A DNA stretch of 64,000 nucleotides. It comes from DASQZT01 sp035638575 (GTDB lineage: Bacteria; Acidobacteriota; Terriglobia; Bryobacterales; Bryobacteraceae). The stretch spans positions 56,108 through 120,107 of the forward strand of contig DASQZT010000282.1 of assembly GCA_035638575.1 (NCBI GenBank), written 5' to 3'. Numbering within the stretch: the stretch's first letter is position 1; every line of letters begins with the position of its first letter. The notes below the pieces were generated by a model that had not been told where the DNA came from, made no database searches, and saw only the letters and a list, made by a program, of their open reading frames with translations. Below, piece after piece: positions 7,807 to 17,018 of this stretch. The translations under genes and the position numbers were made by a program.

Positions 7807-10800
7807 ATGCAGAATGTCATGCGATTGGCCGCCATGCTCGTCTTGTGCGGCAACATGGAAGTATTCGCGCAAGTTCAGGCGGGACGTATTGTCGGAACGA
7901 TCTACGATCCCAACCGGGCCGTGGTTCCGGGAGCCGTGGTGACAGTCAAAGATTCGGCCACGAACATATCGAAACGGGTTGTTGCGAACGAGGCAGGCGA
8001 TTATGTGGTGACACCGCTGAACCCGGGGGTATACAGCGTGAGCGCAACTGCTCCCGGATTCGAAACAAGTGTGAGGAGCGGCATCGAATTGGAGGTCGGA
8101 CAGGGCGGACGGGTGGACCTCGAATTAACGCTTGGAGCGCCAAACACGCAGGTAGAAGTGACTTCCACTGCCCTGCTGCTCAACACCGAGTCCGGCTCCC
8201 TCGGCAGCCAGATCAGCAACGAGCAGCTTGTGGAACTGCCGCTCAACGGCAGGGAGTTTCACGAGTTGGCGCAAATCACCCCTGGTGCGGTCTTGCTCGG
8301 AGCGACTGGCAACGTGCAGTTGGTTCGGCCGGAATATGTCAACGGCGCGGTGATCGGCGGAGTGGCCGGGCTTCAAACCTCCTTTCTGGTTGACGGCGTA
8401 GACGTCACAGAACAGCACGAGGGCGGCACTTGGATCGAGCCTTCGATCGACGCCCTGCAGGAATTCAGCGTGCAGCAGAACGCTTACTCCGCCGAGTTCA
8501 AGCGCGCGGGGGGAGCTTTCAACGCAACCACCAAATCGGGATCGAACCGGCTCCATGGGAACGCCTTCGAGTTCCTGCGCAACGACTTTTTGGATGCCCG
8601 CAACTTCTTTTCCATCACGCGGGCGGTTCTGAAACGGAACCAGTTCGGCGGCACGCTGGGGGGGCCCGTGGTGGTCCCGCACGTGTACAACGGGAAGGAC
8701 AAGACATTCTTTTTCATCAGCTATCAAGGCATGAGACTGCGACAGGGTTCGCCCGCCAACAGTACCGTCCCGAGTGCGGGCGAGCGCACGGGAGATTTCA
8801 GTGCGCCTGGCTTGAATACGATTTACGACCCTCTGACCACGGTGGGGACCTCTCGCAGCCCCTTTCCCGGCAAGATCATTCCCGCGTCCAGGCTGGCGCC
8901 ACAGGCAACATTCTTTCTTCCCTACATCCCGCTCCCCAATACGGCCTCAGGAACGGCCGTCTACAGCCCCAACTCATCCTTGCGCCGCGAGGAGTTGATC
9001 CTCCGCGCGGACCGCCAAATCACTACCAACAACAAGCTGTTTGTGCGCTGGAGTTACGTGGACAACCGCGAGACCGACCCGGCCGCGTTTCCGGCTCTGG
9101 GGACAGCCACCCTGTCGGGTCTTGCCGACAACATCGATGTTGCCTTGACCAGCACCGTCCGGGCGAACATGGTAAACGAATTCCGCTACAACTACCTGAT
9201 TGGCAATTACCGGTCGGAAGCTTATTTCCAGGGCACCAATTTCAACCAATTGGCGGGCATCACGGGGTTGGAAGGCAGCCAGCAGAATTCCATCGCCACG
9301 TTGCCAGCCTTCAGCTTCAGCGGCTATGCCGGATTCTCCGGACAGGCCGGCGACGGGCGGCCCAAGTTTCAAGACCGGCTGGTCAATGAATTTACCGATA
9401 GCTTGACCTGGATCAAAGGCCGGCACATTGTCAAATTCGGAGTGGACATGCGCTACTTCCAGATTCTGTTCACGGACACACGCAGCCACGTGGGGAGTTG
9501 GAGCTTTAATGGAAGTTTTACCCAGAATCCGGCCAGTTCCGGGGGAACGGGAGACGGGTTCGCCGACTTTCTGCTGGGCTATCCGAATTCCGGCACCCGG
9601 TCCAACCCGGCGACCTGGTGGGGCGGCGAAGGCTGGAATAAGCATTTCTTTGTCGAGGACGATTTCAAAGTCTCGAACCGGCTCACCCTGAACCTCGGCC
9701 TGCGCTATGAATATACGCCGTGGCTGCCGGCTTATCGAAACGTGGTCGCTACCTTCGACGGCAGCCTCGCCAAACCAATCATCGTGGGGAGTGACAATGG
9801 ACATATTGACTTGGGGGCACAGCCAGTCGCGCCTATTGGTTTTGCGCTATTTTCGAATCTGATCCAAACCAACAACCAGGTCGGGCTGCCGAGCGTCATT
9901 TCGGTTCCGGATAAGCTGCAGTTTGCACCCCGCATTGGGCTGGCTTGGCGGCCTTTCGGCGATCGGACGGTCATTCGGGGCGGCTACGGCATTTTCTACG
10001 AACCGGAGAGCACCACGGTGCGGCTCAATTTCAACTTCCTGCCATGGGACATTAGCGAGACCGTGAATGCGACTCAGAACGTGGTTCCGACGCGGACCTT
10101 GGCGGATTTTTACCTGGGCGCGCCATTTGGCTCATCCATCACCAACCCCAGTTGGACGCCCGCCTCGGTCCACATGCGCATGGGATATGACGAGCACTTC
10201 AGTTTGGGCGTTCAACACCAGCTCACGAAGAGGATGTCGTTGGAAGTCGACTATGCCGGAAACAGGGGCCGGCACCAGCAGTCATCGGACGCTTTTAACG
10301 ATCCCCCGGCAGGGCCCGGAGCGGTTCAGGCGCGGCGCCCCTATCCCGTGTTCGGGACGATGAACACGGATCGGCAGGACGGTTCCTCCCAATACGATTC
10401 CCTGCAAGCCAAGCTGGAGCAACGCCTCTCCTCGGGGATATGGTTCACGGTTGCTTATACCTGGTCGAGGAGTTTTCAATGGGCCGAGAATCCGGGCATA
10501 GGCGGCGACGAGGCCTGGGAAAAGTCCCCCATCGGTTACGACATTCCCCAGAATATCGCCCTCAGCTACGGCGCCGCGCTGCCTTTTGGAAAAGGCCGGC
10601 ACTTCCTGACCAATGCCGGTGGCCTTGCCAACGCCGTAATCGGCGGGTGGCAATTGTCGAGTATCGTGGTCTTCCGAAGCGGCACTCCCTTCACACCCGG
10701 GCTTTCGCGCGATGTCGCCAATACCGGGGTGGGCGGCCAAAGACCAAACCGCACCTGCTCGGGCCAACTGGCCCACCCGACCCTGGCCAAGTGGTTCGAC

Positions 10801-11079
10801 AACACCTGCTTCACCATACCCGCTAACTACACGTACGGCAACTCCGGCCCCGGTATCCTGAGGACGGACTACTTTGGCAGCGTTTCCGCGTCTCTCTCCA
10901 AGGAGTTCCGCGTGACCGAGACTTCGCGGGTGCAATTCAGGGCGGAAGCCTTCAATCTTCCGAACTGCGCTTATTTCAGTGGTCCGAGCACCAGCATCGA
11001 CACTTCCACAGTCGGCAGAGTAACCAGCACCTCCAACACTCCGAGGCAGGTGCAGTTGGCTCTGAAGTATAACTTTTGA
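7807..11079 (+). CDS. TonB-dependent receptor, Oar-like, with carboxypeptidase-regulatory-like domain
   Basis: 1090 residues. The ATG at 7807 follows GAGAGGGGACAAGAAG and begins a signal peptide ending EVFAQ. An upstream in-frame extension to 7675 overlaps the promoter and was rejected. Residues ~22-105 form a CarboxypepD_reg-like beta-sandwich (GRIVGTIYDPNRAVVPGAVVTV, PGVYSVSATAPGFE). A plug-like domain follows (SNEQLVELPLNGREFHEL, FLVDGVDVTE, GGAFNATTKSGSNRLHG), then a long outer-membrane beta-barrel ending in LKYNF with the terminal aromatic residue expected for BAM-assembled barrels. In acidobacteria such receptors stand in for SusC. The GH3 gene starts 20 bases downstream, so glycan uptake is likely. 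Confidence 0.9.
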   Translation: MQNVMRLAAMLVLCGNMEVFAQVQAGRIVGTIYDPNRAVVPGAVVTVKDSATNISKRVVANEAGDYVVTPLNPGVYSVSATAPGFETSVRSGIELEVGQGGRVDLELTLGAPNTQVEVTSTALLLNTESGSLGSQISNEQLVELPLNGREFHELAQITPGAVLLGATGNVQLVRPEYVNGAVIGGVAGLQTSFLVDGVDVTEQHEGGTWIEPSIDALQEFSVQQNAYSAEFKRAGGAFNATTKSGSNRLHGNAFEFLRNDFLDARNFFSITRAVLKRNQFGGTLGGPVVVPHVYNGKDKTFFFISYQGMRLRQGSPANSTVPSAGERTGDFSAPGLNTIYDPLTTVGTSRSPFPGKIIPASRLAPQATFFLPYIPLPNTASGTAVYSPNSSLRREELILRADRQITTNNKLFVRWSYVDNRETDPAAFPALGTATLSGLADNIDVALTSTVRANMVNEFRYNYLIGNYRSEAYFQGTNFNQLAGITGLEGSQQNSIATLPAFSFSGYAGFSGQAGDGRPKFQDRLVNEFTDSLTWIKGRHIVKFGVDMRYFQILFTDTRSHVGSWSFNGSFTQNPASSGGTGDGFADFLLGYPNSGTRSNPATWWGGEGWNKHFFVEDDFKVSNRLTLNLGLRYEYTPWLPAYRNVVATFDGSLAKPIIVGSDNGHIDLGAQPVAPIGFALFSNLIQTNNQVGLPSVISVPDKLQFAPRIGLAWRPFGDRTVIRGGYGIFYEPESTTVRLNFNFLPWDISETVNATQNVVPTRTLADFYLGAPFGSSITNPSWTPASVHMRMGYDEHFSLGVQHQLTKRMSLEVDYAGNRGRHQQSSDAFNDPPAGPGAVQARRPYPVFGTMNTDRQDGSSQYDSLQAKLEQRLSSGIWFTVAYTWSRSFQWAENPGIGGDEAWEKSPIGYDIPQNIALSYGAALPFGKGRHFLTNAGGLANAVIGGWQLSSIVVFRSGTPFTPGLSRDVANTGVGGQRPNRTCSGQLAHPTLAKWFDNTCFTIPANYTYGNSGPGILRTDYFGSVSASLSKEFRVTETSRVQFRAEAFNLPNCAYFSGPSTSIDTSTVGRVTSTSNTPRQVQLALKYNF

Positions 11080-11099
11080 GTTAGCCGCCAGAGAGAACC

Positions 11100-13313
11100 A
11101 TGAAGAACCTACTTGAAAGCATTCTCGTATTGCTGACGGCGGCTCCGCTCATCGTAAGAGGGCAGCAGCCAGTCTATCTCGACCCCGCCCAGCCGGTCGA
11201 AAAGCGGTTGGACGACCTGATTCCGCGATTGTCGTTGGAAGAGAAGGCGTCTCTCCTTTGCACGACCGCGCCGGCTATCGAACGGCTGAAGATTCCGGTT
11301 ATGAATGGCTGGAACCAGAGCCTGCACGGAGTCGTCTGGACCAGGCCCACCACCATGTTTCCGGTGAACATCGGGATGGCCGCCACCTGGGACACTGCGT
11401 TGATCCACGATGTGGCTGCGGCCATTGCGGATGAGGCCAGAGCAGTGTACAACTATTGGCCAACCGTGACCGGCAGGACCGAACCGGGCGGCAACGGACA
11501 ACTGGTGACAGTCACCGAAAGCGGAGAGAGGCTACGGCACAACGGCCTCGTCTACCGCTCGCCGGTGATCAATATCGGCCGCGACCCGCGGTGGGGCAGG
11601 ATTCATGAGGCTTTCGGTGAAGATCCTTATTTGACATCGCGCATGACTGTCGCCTATGTACAGGGCACGCAGGGCGACGGCGCAAAGTACCTGAAGCTGG
11701 CGGCGACTCTGAAGCACTATGCCGTCAACAATCAGGAGCGGGATCGCACCAGCCTTTCCGCCGAAGTCAACGAGCGCATGTTGATGGAGTATTGGCTGCC
11801 GCATTTCAAAGCCGGGATTGTGGAGGGGCATGCGCAGTCGATCATGTCCTCCTACAACGCACTTAACGGCGTCCCGAATGCCGAGAATAAGCTGTTACTC
11901 ACCGACATACTCAGGACTCAGTGGAAATTCGAGGGATTTGTGGTCCCCGACAGCGGTGCGGTGGCCCGCCTGGTCAACTCGCACAAACGGTACGCGACGA
12001 TCGAGGAAGCCGCCGCCAAAACCATACTGGCGGGCAGCGATCTGGATAACCAGGAATATCCGGCCGCACTTCCCAAAGCCGTCGCGAAAGGTTTCCTGAC
12101 CGAGAAGGACATCGACCAGTCGCTGCGCAGGGTGCTGCGAGTCAGGTTCCGTTTGGGTGAGTTCGACCCTCCGGAAATGGTGCCGTACAGCAAGATCCCT
12201 CCCTCGGTGATCGACTCTGCGGCGCATCGGGAGCTGGCGTTTCGCACGGCCCGCGAATCGATCGTGCTTCTAGCTAACAGGGACGGCTTCCTTCCGCTCG
12301 ACAAGAGTAAGATCAAGACCGTCGCCGTGATCGGTCCCCATGCGGACATAGCTCTGACGGGAATCGGTTACACGGGGCTGGCATCGAAATTCGTGAAGCC
12401 GCTGGAGGGCATCCGGAATAAGGTCGCACCCGGGACAGAGGTGCTGTACGCCCAGGGCAGTGACATTCTCGACGCCAAGAACAAGGATACCAGCTTCGCG
12501 GAAGCGGCGGCCATCGCGAAAAAGGCCGACGTGGTTATTATGTATGTTGGGCTCAACAGCCAGCTCGAGCGAGAGGGACTGGACCGGACTTACCTCGAAC
12601 TGCCCCCTATCCAGGAGGAACTCATCAAGACCGTCTATGCGGCTAATCCGAGGATGGCGGTCGTTCTGCTGAATGGCGGCCCGGTAGCGGTGAAATGGGA
12701 GAAGGATAATGTTCCGGCAGTGATCGACATGTTCTACGCCGGCGAGGAAGGCGGCAACGCGGTCGCCGACGTGCTGTTCGGGAACTATAACCCAGGCGGA
12801 AGATTACCCTATACCGTTTATGAATCGGCCTCGCAGGTTCCGCCGATGAGCGAGTACGACATCACCAAGGGGTTCACCTACATGTACTTCGAAGGGCGGC
12901 CGGTGTACCCGTTCGGGCACGGGCTCAGCTACACGACCTTCAAGTACGCGAACCTGGCGATTTCGCCCAAACGGATTACGGGCAGCGGCCAGGTCACCGT
13001 CCGGGTTGACGTCCAGAACACCGGGAGCCGGGCCGGCGACGAAGTCGTCCAGCTTTACGTGCACGATACGCACGCCAGCGTCAAGAGACCGAAGGAGGAG
13101 TTGAGAGGACTGGAGCGGATCAGCCTGAAACCCGGCGAAAGAAAGACGGTGTCCTTCACCCTCCCCGCCGAGAAACTGGCCTTCTACGATGTGCGCCAGA
13201 AGGCGTTCGCGGTCGAGCCCGGAGCGTTTGAAGCCTTAATCGGAAGTTCCTCCGAGGACATCCGGACGAAGGGGCAATTTGAAGTGACGACACCGGGCCA
13301 GTGGAAGAACTGA
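11100..13313 (+). CDS. Glycoside hydrolase family 3 (beta-glucosidase/xylosidase type)
   Basis: 737 residues with a signal peptide (cleavage near IVRGQQ, residue 22). The N-terminal TIM barrel shows SPVINIGRDPRWGRIHEAFGEDP, KHYAVNNQERDR (residues 205-216) and GFVVPDSGAV. Asp284 in that last motif aligns with the GH3 nucleophile, although the usual Ser before it is Pro here. The C-terminal alpha/beta sandwich (about 390-580) and a fibronectin-III-like domain (about 625-735, GDEVVQLYVHD) complete the usual three-domain layout. The pattern is nearest to beta-xylosidase/beta-glucosidase enzymes of about 700-760 residues. It is probably periplasmic and co-transcribed with the receptor before it. 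Exact sugar specificity is not readable. Confidence 0.92.
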   Translation: MKNLLESILVLLTAAPLIVRGQQPVYLDPAQPVEKRLDDLIPRLSLEEKASLLCTTAPAIERLKIPVMNGWNQSLHGVVWTRPTTMFPVNIGMAATWDTALIHDVAAAIADEARAVYNYWPTVTGRTEPGGNGQLVTVTESGERLRHNGLVYRSPVINIGRDPRWGRIHEAFGEDPYLTSRMTVAYVQGTQGDGAKYLKLAATLKHYAVNNQERDRTSLSAEVNERMLMEYWLPHFKAGIVEGHAQSIMSSYNALNGVPNAENKLLLTDILRTQWKFEGFVVPDSGAVARLVNSHKRYATIEEAAAKTILAGSDLDNQEYPAALPKAVAKGFLTEKDIDQSLRRVLRVRFRLGEFDPPEMVPYSKIPPSVIDSAAHRELAFRTARESIVLLANRDGFLPLDKSKIKTVAVIGPHADIALTGIGYTGLASKFVKPLEGIRNKVAPGTEVLYAQGSDILDAKNKDTSFAEAAAIAKKADVVIMYVGLNSQLEREGLDRTYLELPPIQEELIKTVYAANPRMAVVLLNGGPVAVKWEKDNVPAVIDMFYAGEEGGNAVADVLFGNYNPGGRLPYTVYESASQVPPMSEYDITKGFTYMYFEGRPVYPFGHGLSYTTFKYANLAISPKRITGSGQVTVRVDVQNTGSRAGDEVVQLYVHDTHASVKRPKEELRGLERISLKPGERKTVSFTLPAEKLAFYDVRQKAFAVEPGAFEALIGSSSEDIRTKGQFEVTTPGQWKN

Positions 13314-13406
13314 CCTGCCCGTCACGGCACCGACACCGGCCCAACAGGCTGCACGGTGAAACCAAGCCCCTTCTTTTCAGATACTTAGGATCGCCAAAGA
13401 GCCGAG

Positions 13407-13466
13407 GCCGGCCCAATTCACCAACAGTGCCCTTGGGGGCCCGCGACGGAAGCCGCCAGGGCCGGC
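13407..13466. repeat. Inverted repeat between GH3 and sigma factor genes
   Basis: GCCGGCCC (13407-13414) and GGGCCGGC (13459-13466) are perfect 8-base inverted copies with a 44-base loop that itself contains GGGGGCCCGC. There is no T-tract, so it is not a standard intrinsic terminator. The rest of the 269-base gap (13314-13582) holds an A/T-rich patch near 13490-13505 that may belong to the sigma gene promoter. Confidence 0.3.
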
Positions 13467-13582
13467 GGGCGCCCACGGATGAATCCCGCTAAACTGAATA
13501 TTTACCAGGCGGTCCGCTCGGTGCCCCGGAACACCCCCGTCTTTTTGCGGCTGAACCGCGTCTTAGTCACCAGGAGCCAGAT

Positions 13583-14149
13583 TTGATCTTTCGGGCGGTC
13601 GAAGATGCCGACCTCATTCGTCAGGCTGCCCGGGGTAGCGTGGAGGCATTCAACCTCCTCGTGTCCCGGTGGGACAAACGTGTCTACAATTACCTGCTGC
13701 GCATCACCCGCAACCGCGAAGACGCTCTGGACTTGACGCAGGACGTTTTTTTGAAAGCCTATCAGAACTTACGCAAACTCGAGGACGTTGGGCGCTTTTC
13801 CCCGTGGCTGTACCGCATCGCGCACAACGAGGCCTACTCCATGTTCCGCAAACGAAGGCCCGAGGCCGACGTGGCGGAGCTCGAGCCGGAAGCGACGGAG
13901 AACGGAATCACCGTCGGCGGAAGCCCGGTCTTCCCCATGGAGCTGGGTCTTGCGGTGGCAAGCGCGCTGGAGCGGCTATCGCCGGACCAGCGCGAGGCGG
14001 TGGTGCTCAAGATTTACCAGGGTTTCAAGTTCGAAGAGATGTCCGAGATTCTCGGCTGCCCCGTTTCCACGGTCAAGTCCCGGCTGTATACCGCGCTCGA
14101 ACTGCTCAAGGCCGAACTGGCTCCCATAAAGACACGAGGTGTGTCATGA
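13583..14149 (+). CDS. ECF-type RNA polymerase sigma factor
   Basis: 188 residues from a TTG start at 13583, chosen because AGGAG (13571-13575) lies seven bases upstream and no ATG precedes region 2. Sigma region 2 spans about residues 12-80 (AFNLLVSRWDKRVYNYLLRI, DALDLTQDVFLKAYQNL). Region 4 spans about 125-178 (LERLSPDQREAVVLKIYQG, SEILGCPVSTVKSRLYTALE). Regions 1 and 3 are absent, as in ECF factors. The stop overlaps the start of the anti-sigma gene (ATGA), so the two are probably translated together. It heads the type II secretion cluster and may direct its transcription; that link is inference from position. Confidence 0.93.
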   Translation: MIFRAVEDADLIRQAARGSVEAFNLLVSRWDKRVYNYLLRITRNREDALDLTQDVFLKAYQNLRKLEDVGRFSPWLYRIAHNEAYSMFRKRRPEADVAELEPEATENGITVGGSPVFPMELGLAVASALERLSPDQREAVVLKIYQGFKFEEMSEILGCPVSTVKSRLYTALELLKAELAPIKTRGVS

Positions 14150-14748
14150 GTTGCTCGCCATTCGATTTGAGAGATTACTTTCTGAAAGAGCTGCCCGACC
14201 CCGAGGGGCGGCAGGTGGAAGCTCACGTAAGAGCCTGCCAGCCGTGCCGCGAAGAGCTGGAGCGGCTGCGCCTCACCGAGAACGCGCTGTTCTCGCTCCG
14301 CGACGAAGAGATTCCGCAACGAATCGCTTTCGTCTCCGATAAGATTTTCGAACCCTCGCCCGCCCGCCGCTGGTGGAACGCCTTCTGGGGATCGGGCGCG
14401 AGGCTGGGATTCGCGGCGGCGGCGATACTGGCGATCGCCATCGTCGTGCGTCCGGTCGGACGTGTGGCGTACCTTCCTGGTCCGCCGGCGCAGCCTCCGG
14501 CCACAGTGGTGCAGACCATTTCGGACGCGGAGATTCAGTCGCGGGTGGATGCCGCGGTCACCAAAGCCGTGGCGCAGGTCGAAGCCCGGCAGACGGAACA
14601 GACCAAACAACTGGTCGCCGATCTGGAGGACACGCGCAAGCGCCTCCTCCTGGCCGCCGCCGAGTACGATTTTTCCCAGAAGCGCAGCGGCACGCTGCGC
14701 GCCTCGGCTTTCAGTATGCCCGCGGAACCGGAAGGAGCAGTCCGATGA
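14146..14748 (+). CDS. Anti-sigma factor with zinc-binding (zf-HC2/ZAS-like) N-terminus
   Basis: 200 residues, start overlapping the sigma gene stop by four bases. HVRACQPC at residues 27-34 gives the H-x3-C-x2-C pattern of zinc anti-sigma domains, which bind and hold the partner sigma factor. A single membrane helix lies at about residues 87-101 (LGFAAAAILAIAIVV). After it, a Pro-rich linker leads to a charged, probably coiled-coil segment (about 125-180, rich in E, Q, K, A) on the outer side. Such proteins release the sigma factor on an envelope signal. The next gene also overlaps by four bases. Confidence 0.9.
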   Translation: MSCSPFDLRDYFLKELPDPEGRQVEAHVRACQPCREELERLRLTENALFSLRDEEIPQRIAFVSDKIFEPSPARRWWNAFWGSGARLGFAAAAILAIAIVVRPVGRVAYLPGPPAQPPATVVQTISDAEIQSRVDAAVTKAVAQVEARQTEQTKQLVADLEDTRKRLLLAAAEYDFSQKRSGTLRASAFSMPAEPEGAVR

Positions 14749-15323
14749 GAGCCGCGACTGTGGTGCTAGCCCTGGCCATCGGTCCGGCGTGGGCCCAGGT
14801 GGCACAAAAAGTGGCGGCGATCGCGCCGGGCGAGGCGAAGCCGTGCGCCCGCGTCACCGGCCCGCGCATCGCGCCGCAGACCTTCGTGGAGCTGGAACAC
14901 CGGTTCAACGACGAATTGACCAGCTTCCAGGATCCCATCGACACTTTTGGCGGCAACACGCGAGCCGTCTACCTAAGCGACTACGGCTTGGTGATGACCA
15001 CCGAGATCAGCCTCATCCAGGCGCCGGCGATCAGCCCATTCCGCAGGGAGATCAGCCCGGAGGATGTCAAGCGGGTCCACGCGCGCAAACTCGCGCAACT
15101 GCCGCTGTTGAAGCAGGAAATGCGGAAGATGATCAAATCATCGGCCCTGACGATCACGGGCGCCGTCGGGCTCCAGAAGCTCGAATCCTCCGGTCTCGAA
15201 ATGGTCATCGCCGTCCGCCTGCTCTATCTTCCTTATGAGGACACCACCGACCTGCCGGCCCAGATCCTCATGCGGGCCAGCCTCAAGAACGCCATTGCCG
15301 GCCAGATCGACGTGGAAGAATAG
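14745..15323 (+). CDS. Secreted protein of unknown function in the sigma/T2SS operon
   Basis: 192 residues beginning MRAATVVLALAIGPAWAQ, a clear signal peptide. I do not recognise the rest. It is mixed alpha/beta with a conserved-looking core (FVELEHRFNDELTSF, AVYLSDYGLVMTTEISLIQAP) and an amphipathic helix rich in K/R (VKRVHARKLAQLPLLKQEMRKM). It has no cysteine pair and no membrane segment beyond the signal. It overlaps the anti-sigma gene by four bases and lies three bases before gspE. The tight packing suggests a periplasmic role linked to stress sensing or to secretion. Confidence 0.8.
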   Translation: MRAATVVLALAIGPAWAQVAQKVAAIAPGEAKPCARVTGPRIAPQTFVELEHRFNDELTSFQDPIDTFGGNTRAVYLSDYGLVMTTEISLIQAPAISPFRREISPEDVKRVHARKLAQLPLLKQEMRKMIKSSALTITGAVGLQKLESSGLEMVIAVRLLYLPYEDTTDLPAQILMRASLKNAIAGQIDVEE

Positions 15324-15326
15324 CAG

Positions 15327-17018
15327 GTGGCCGCAACCTCCCAACCCGAAACCAGCGCCTCGAGCCCCGGGCCGCGCTATCTGCGGCTGGGCGAGATCCT
15401 GGTGGAGCGCGGCAAGATCGACACCGAAGATCTGGAGCGCGCCCTCGAACTGCAAAAGGAGCGCGGCGACAAGCTCGGCAAGATTCTGGTGGACATGGGG
15501 CTCATCGCCCAGCGCGACATGCTCGGCGCGCTTTCCGACCAGCTCGGCATCCCGCTGGTGGTGGTCGATCAGGCGCCGCCCTCGGCGCCCGAAATCGACG
15601 GCCTCTCACACCGCTTCCTGCGGCAGTGCCGCGCCTTCCCGGCGGCGCTGGCCGGCTCCACCCTGACGGTGGCGATGGCCGACCCGCTGGATTTCGAGAC
15701 CATCGCTGCGCTGCGCGCCTACTCCGGCCTGGAGATCCAGACCGTTCTGGCCGCCGAGCAGGAAATCATCGACGCCATCGAGAAGCACTACGGCGAAACC
15801 GAGCGCCATGCGGTGATGGGCGAAGGGGAAGACGAGCAGGCCACCGCCGATCTGGAGCACCTGCGCGACATGGCGAGCGAAGCGCCGGTCATCCGGCTGG
15901 TGAACGCCATGATCGCCGACGCGCTCGAAAAACGCTCGAGCGACATCCACATCGAGCCTTTCGAGAAGGAGTTCCGCGTGCGCTTCCGCGTGGATGGCGT
16001 GCTGTTCAACCAGGAGCCGCCGCCGCGCGAATTGAAGGCCGCCATCATCTCGCGGCTGAAGCTGATGGCCAAGCTCAACATCGCCGAGCGCCGCCTGCCG
16101 CAGGACGGACGCATCAAGATCAGAATCCTGGGACGGGAAGTGGACCTGCGCGTTTCGACGCTGCCCACGCTGTACGGCGAAAGCGTGGTGATGCGCCTGC
16201 TCGACCGTTCGACGGGCGACTTCTACGACCTGCGCCGCCTGGGATTCGACGAGCACATGCTGGACCGCATGGAGCACTTCACCAGCCTGCCGCACGGCAT
16301 CTTCCTGGTGACCGGACCCACCGGCAGCGGCAAGTCCACCACGCTCTATTCGGCGCTCAAGCGCATCAACCTCCCGGACAAGAAGATCATCACCATCGAA
16401 GACCCGGTGGAATACCAGATGGACGGGATCAACCAGATCCACGTCAATCCGCAGATCGGCCTCACCTTCGCGGCGGGGCTGCGCCACATCGTCCGCCAGG
16501 ACCCCGACGTGATCATGGTGGGCGAGATCCGCGACCGCGAAACCGCCGACATCGCCATCCGCGCCGCGCTCACCGGCCACCTGGTGTTCTCCACGCTCCA
16601 CACCAACGACGCGCCCAGCGCCATCACGCGGCTTACCGACATGGGAGTGGAGAACTACCTGATCACTTCGTCGCTGGTGGCGGTGCTGGCGCAACGGCTG
16701 GTGCGCGTGATCTGCGTACACTGCAAAACGCCCGCGGGCCCGGCGATTTCGCCGGTGGGCGAAACCGTGTCCACCTTCCGCGGCGCCGGATGCCCGGAGT
16801 GCAACGGCACGGGCTACACCACGCGCGTGGGCATCTTCGAGATGATGGACCTCAACGACGAGATCCGCAAGCTGATCATGGCCAACGAAGACGCTTCGGT
16901 GCTGACCCGGGCCGCGCGGCGCAACGGCATGGGCAACCTGCGCGAAGACGGCTGGAGGAAAATCCGCGAGGGCGTCACCACGGTGGATGAAGTGATGCGC
17001 GTGACCCAGGAGATCTGA
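15327..17018 (+). CDS. gspE: Type II secretion ATPase GspE
   Basis: 563 residues from GTG 15327. N-terminal GspE/PilB N1-like domain at about 18-80 (YLRLGEILVERGKI, LGKILVDMGLI). The ATPase core has Walker A GPTGSGKST (330-338), an Asp box ITIEDPVEYQ, Walker B VIMVGEIRD (395-403), a His box STLHTNDAP, and two CxxC pairs, CVHC (463-466) and CPEC (489-492), which bind zinc in GspE/PilB. The cytoplasmic hexamer drives pseudopilus assembly. The stop shares one base with the ATG of gspF. A PilB role is possible by sequence alone, but the pseudopilin set downstream argues for type II secretion. Confidence 0.95.
   Translation: MAATSQPETSASSPGPRYLRLGEILVERGKIDTEDLERALELQKERGDKLGKILVDMGLIAQRDMLGALSDQLGIPLVVVDQAPPSAPEIDGLSHRFLRQCRAFPAALAGSTLTVAMADPLDFETIAALRAYSGLEIQTVLAAEQEIIDAIEKHYGETERHAVMGEGEDEQATADLEHLRDMASEAPVIRLVNAMIADALEKRSSDIHIEPFEKEFRVRFRVDGVLFNQEPPPRELKAAIISRLKLMAKLNIAERRLPQDGRIKIRILGREVDLRVSTLPTLYGESVVMRLLDRSTGDFYDLRRLGFDEHMLDRMEHFTSLPHGIFLVTGPTGSGKSTTLYSALKRINLPDKKIITIEDPVEYQMDGINQIHVNPQIGLTFAAGLRHIVRQDPDVIMVGEIRDRETADIAIRAALTGHLVFSTLHTNDAPSAITRLTDMGVENYLITSSLVAVLAQRLVRVICVHCKTPAGPAISPVGETVSTFRGAGCPECNGTGYTTRVGIFEMMDLNDEIRKLIMANEDASVLTRAARRNGMGNLREDGWRKIREGVTTVDEVMRVTQEI

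Noticed and set aside
13526..13565. ECF-type promoter GGAAC ... GTCTTA before the sigma gene
   Set aside because: Spacing of about 26 bases is far from the 15-17 needed.
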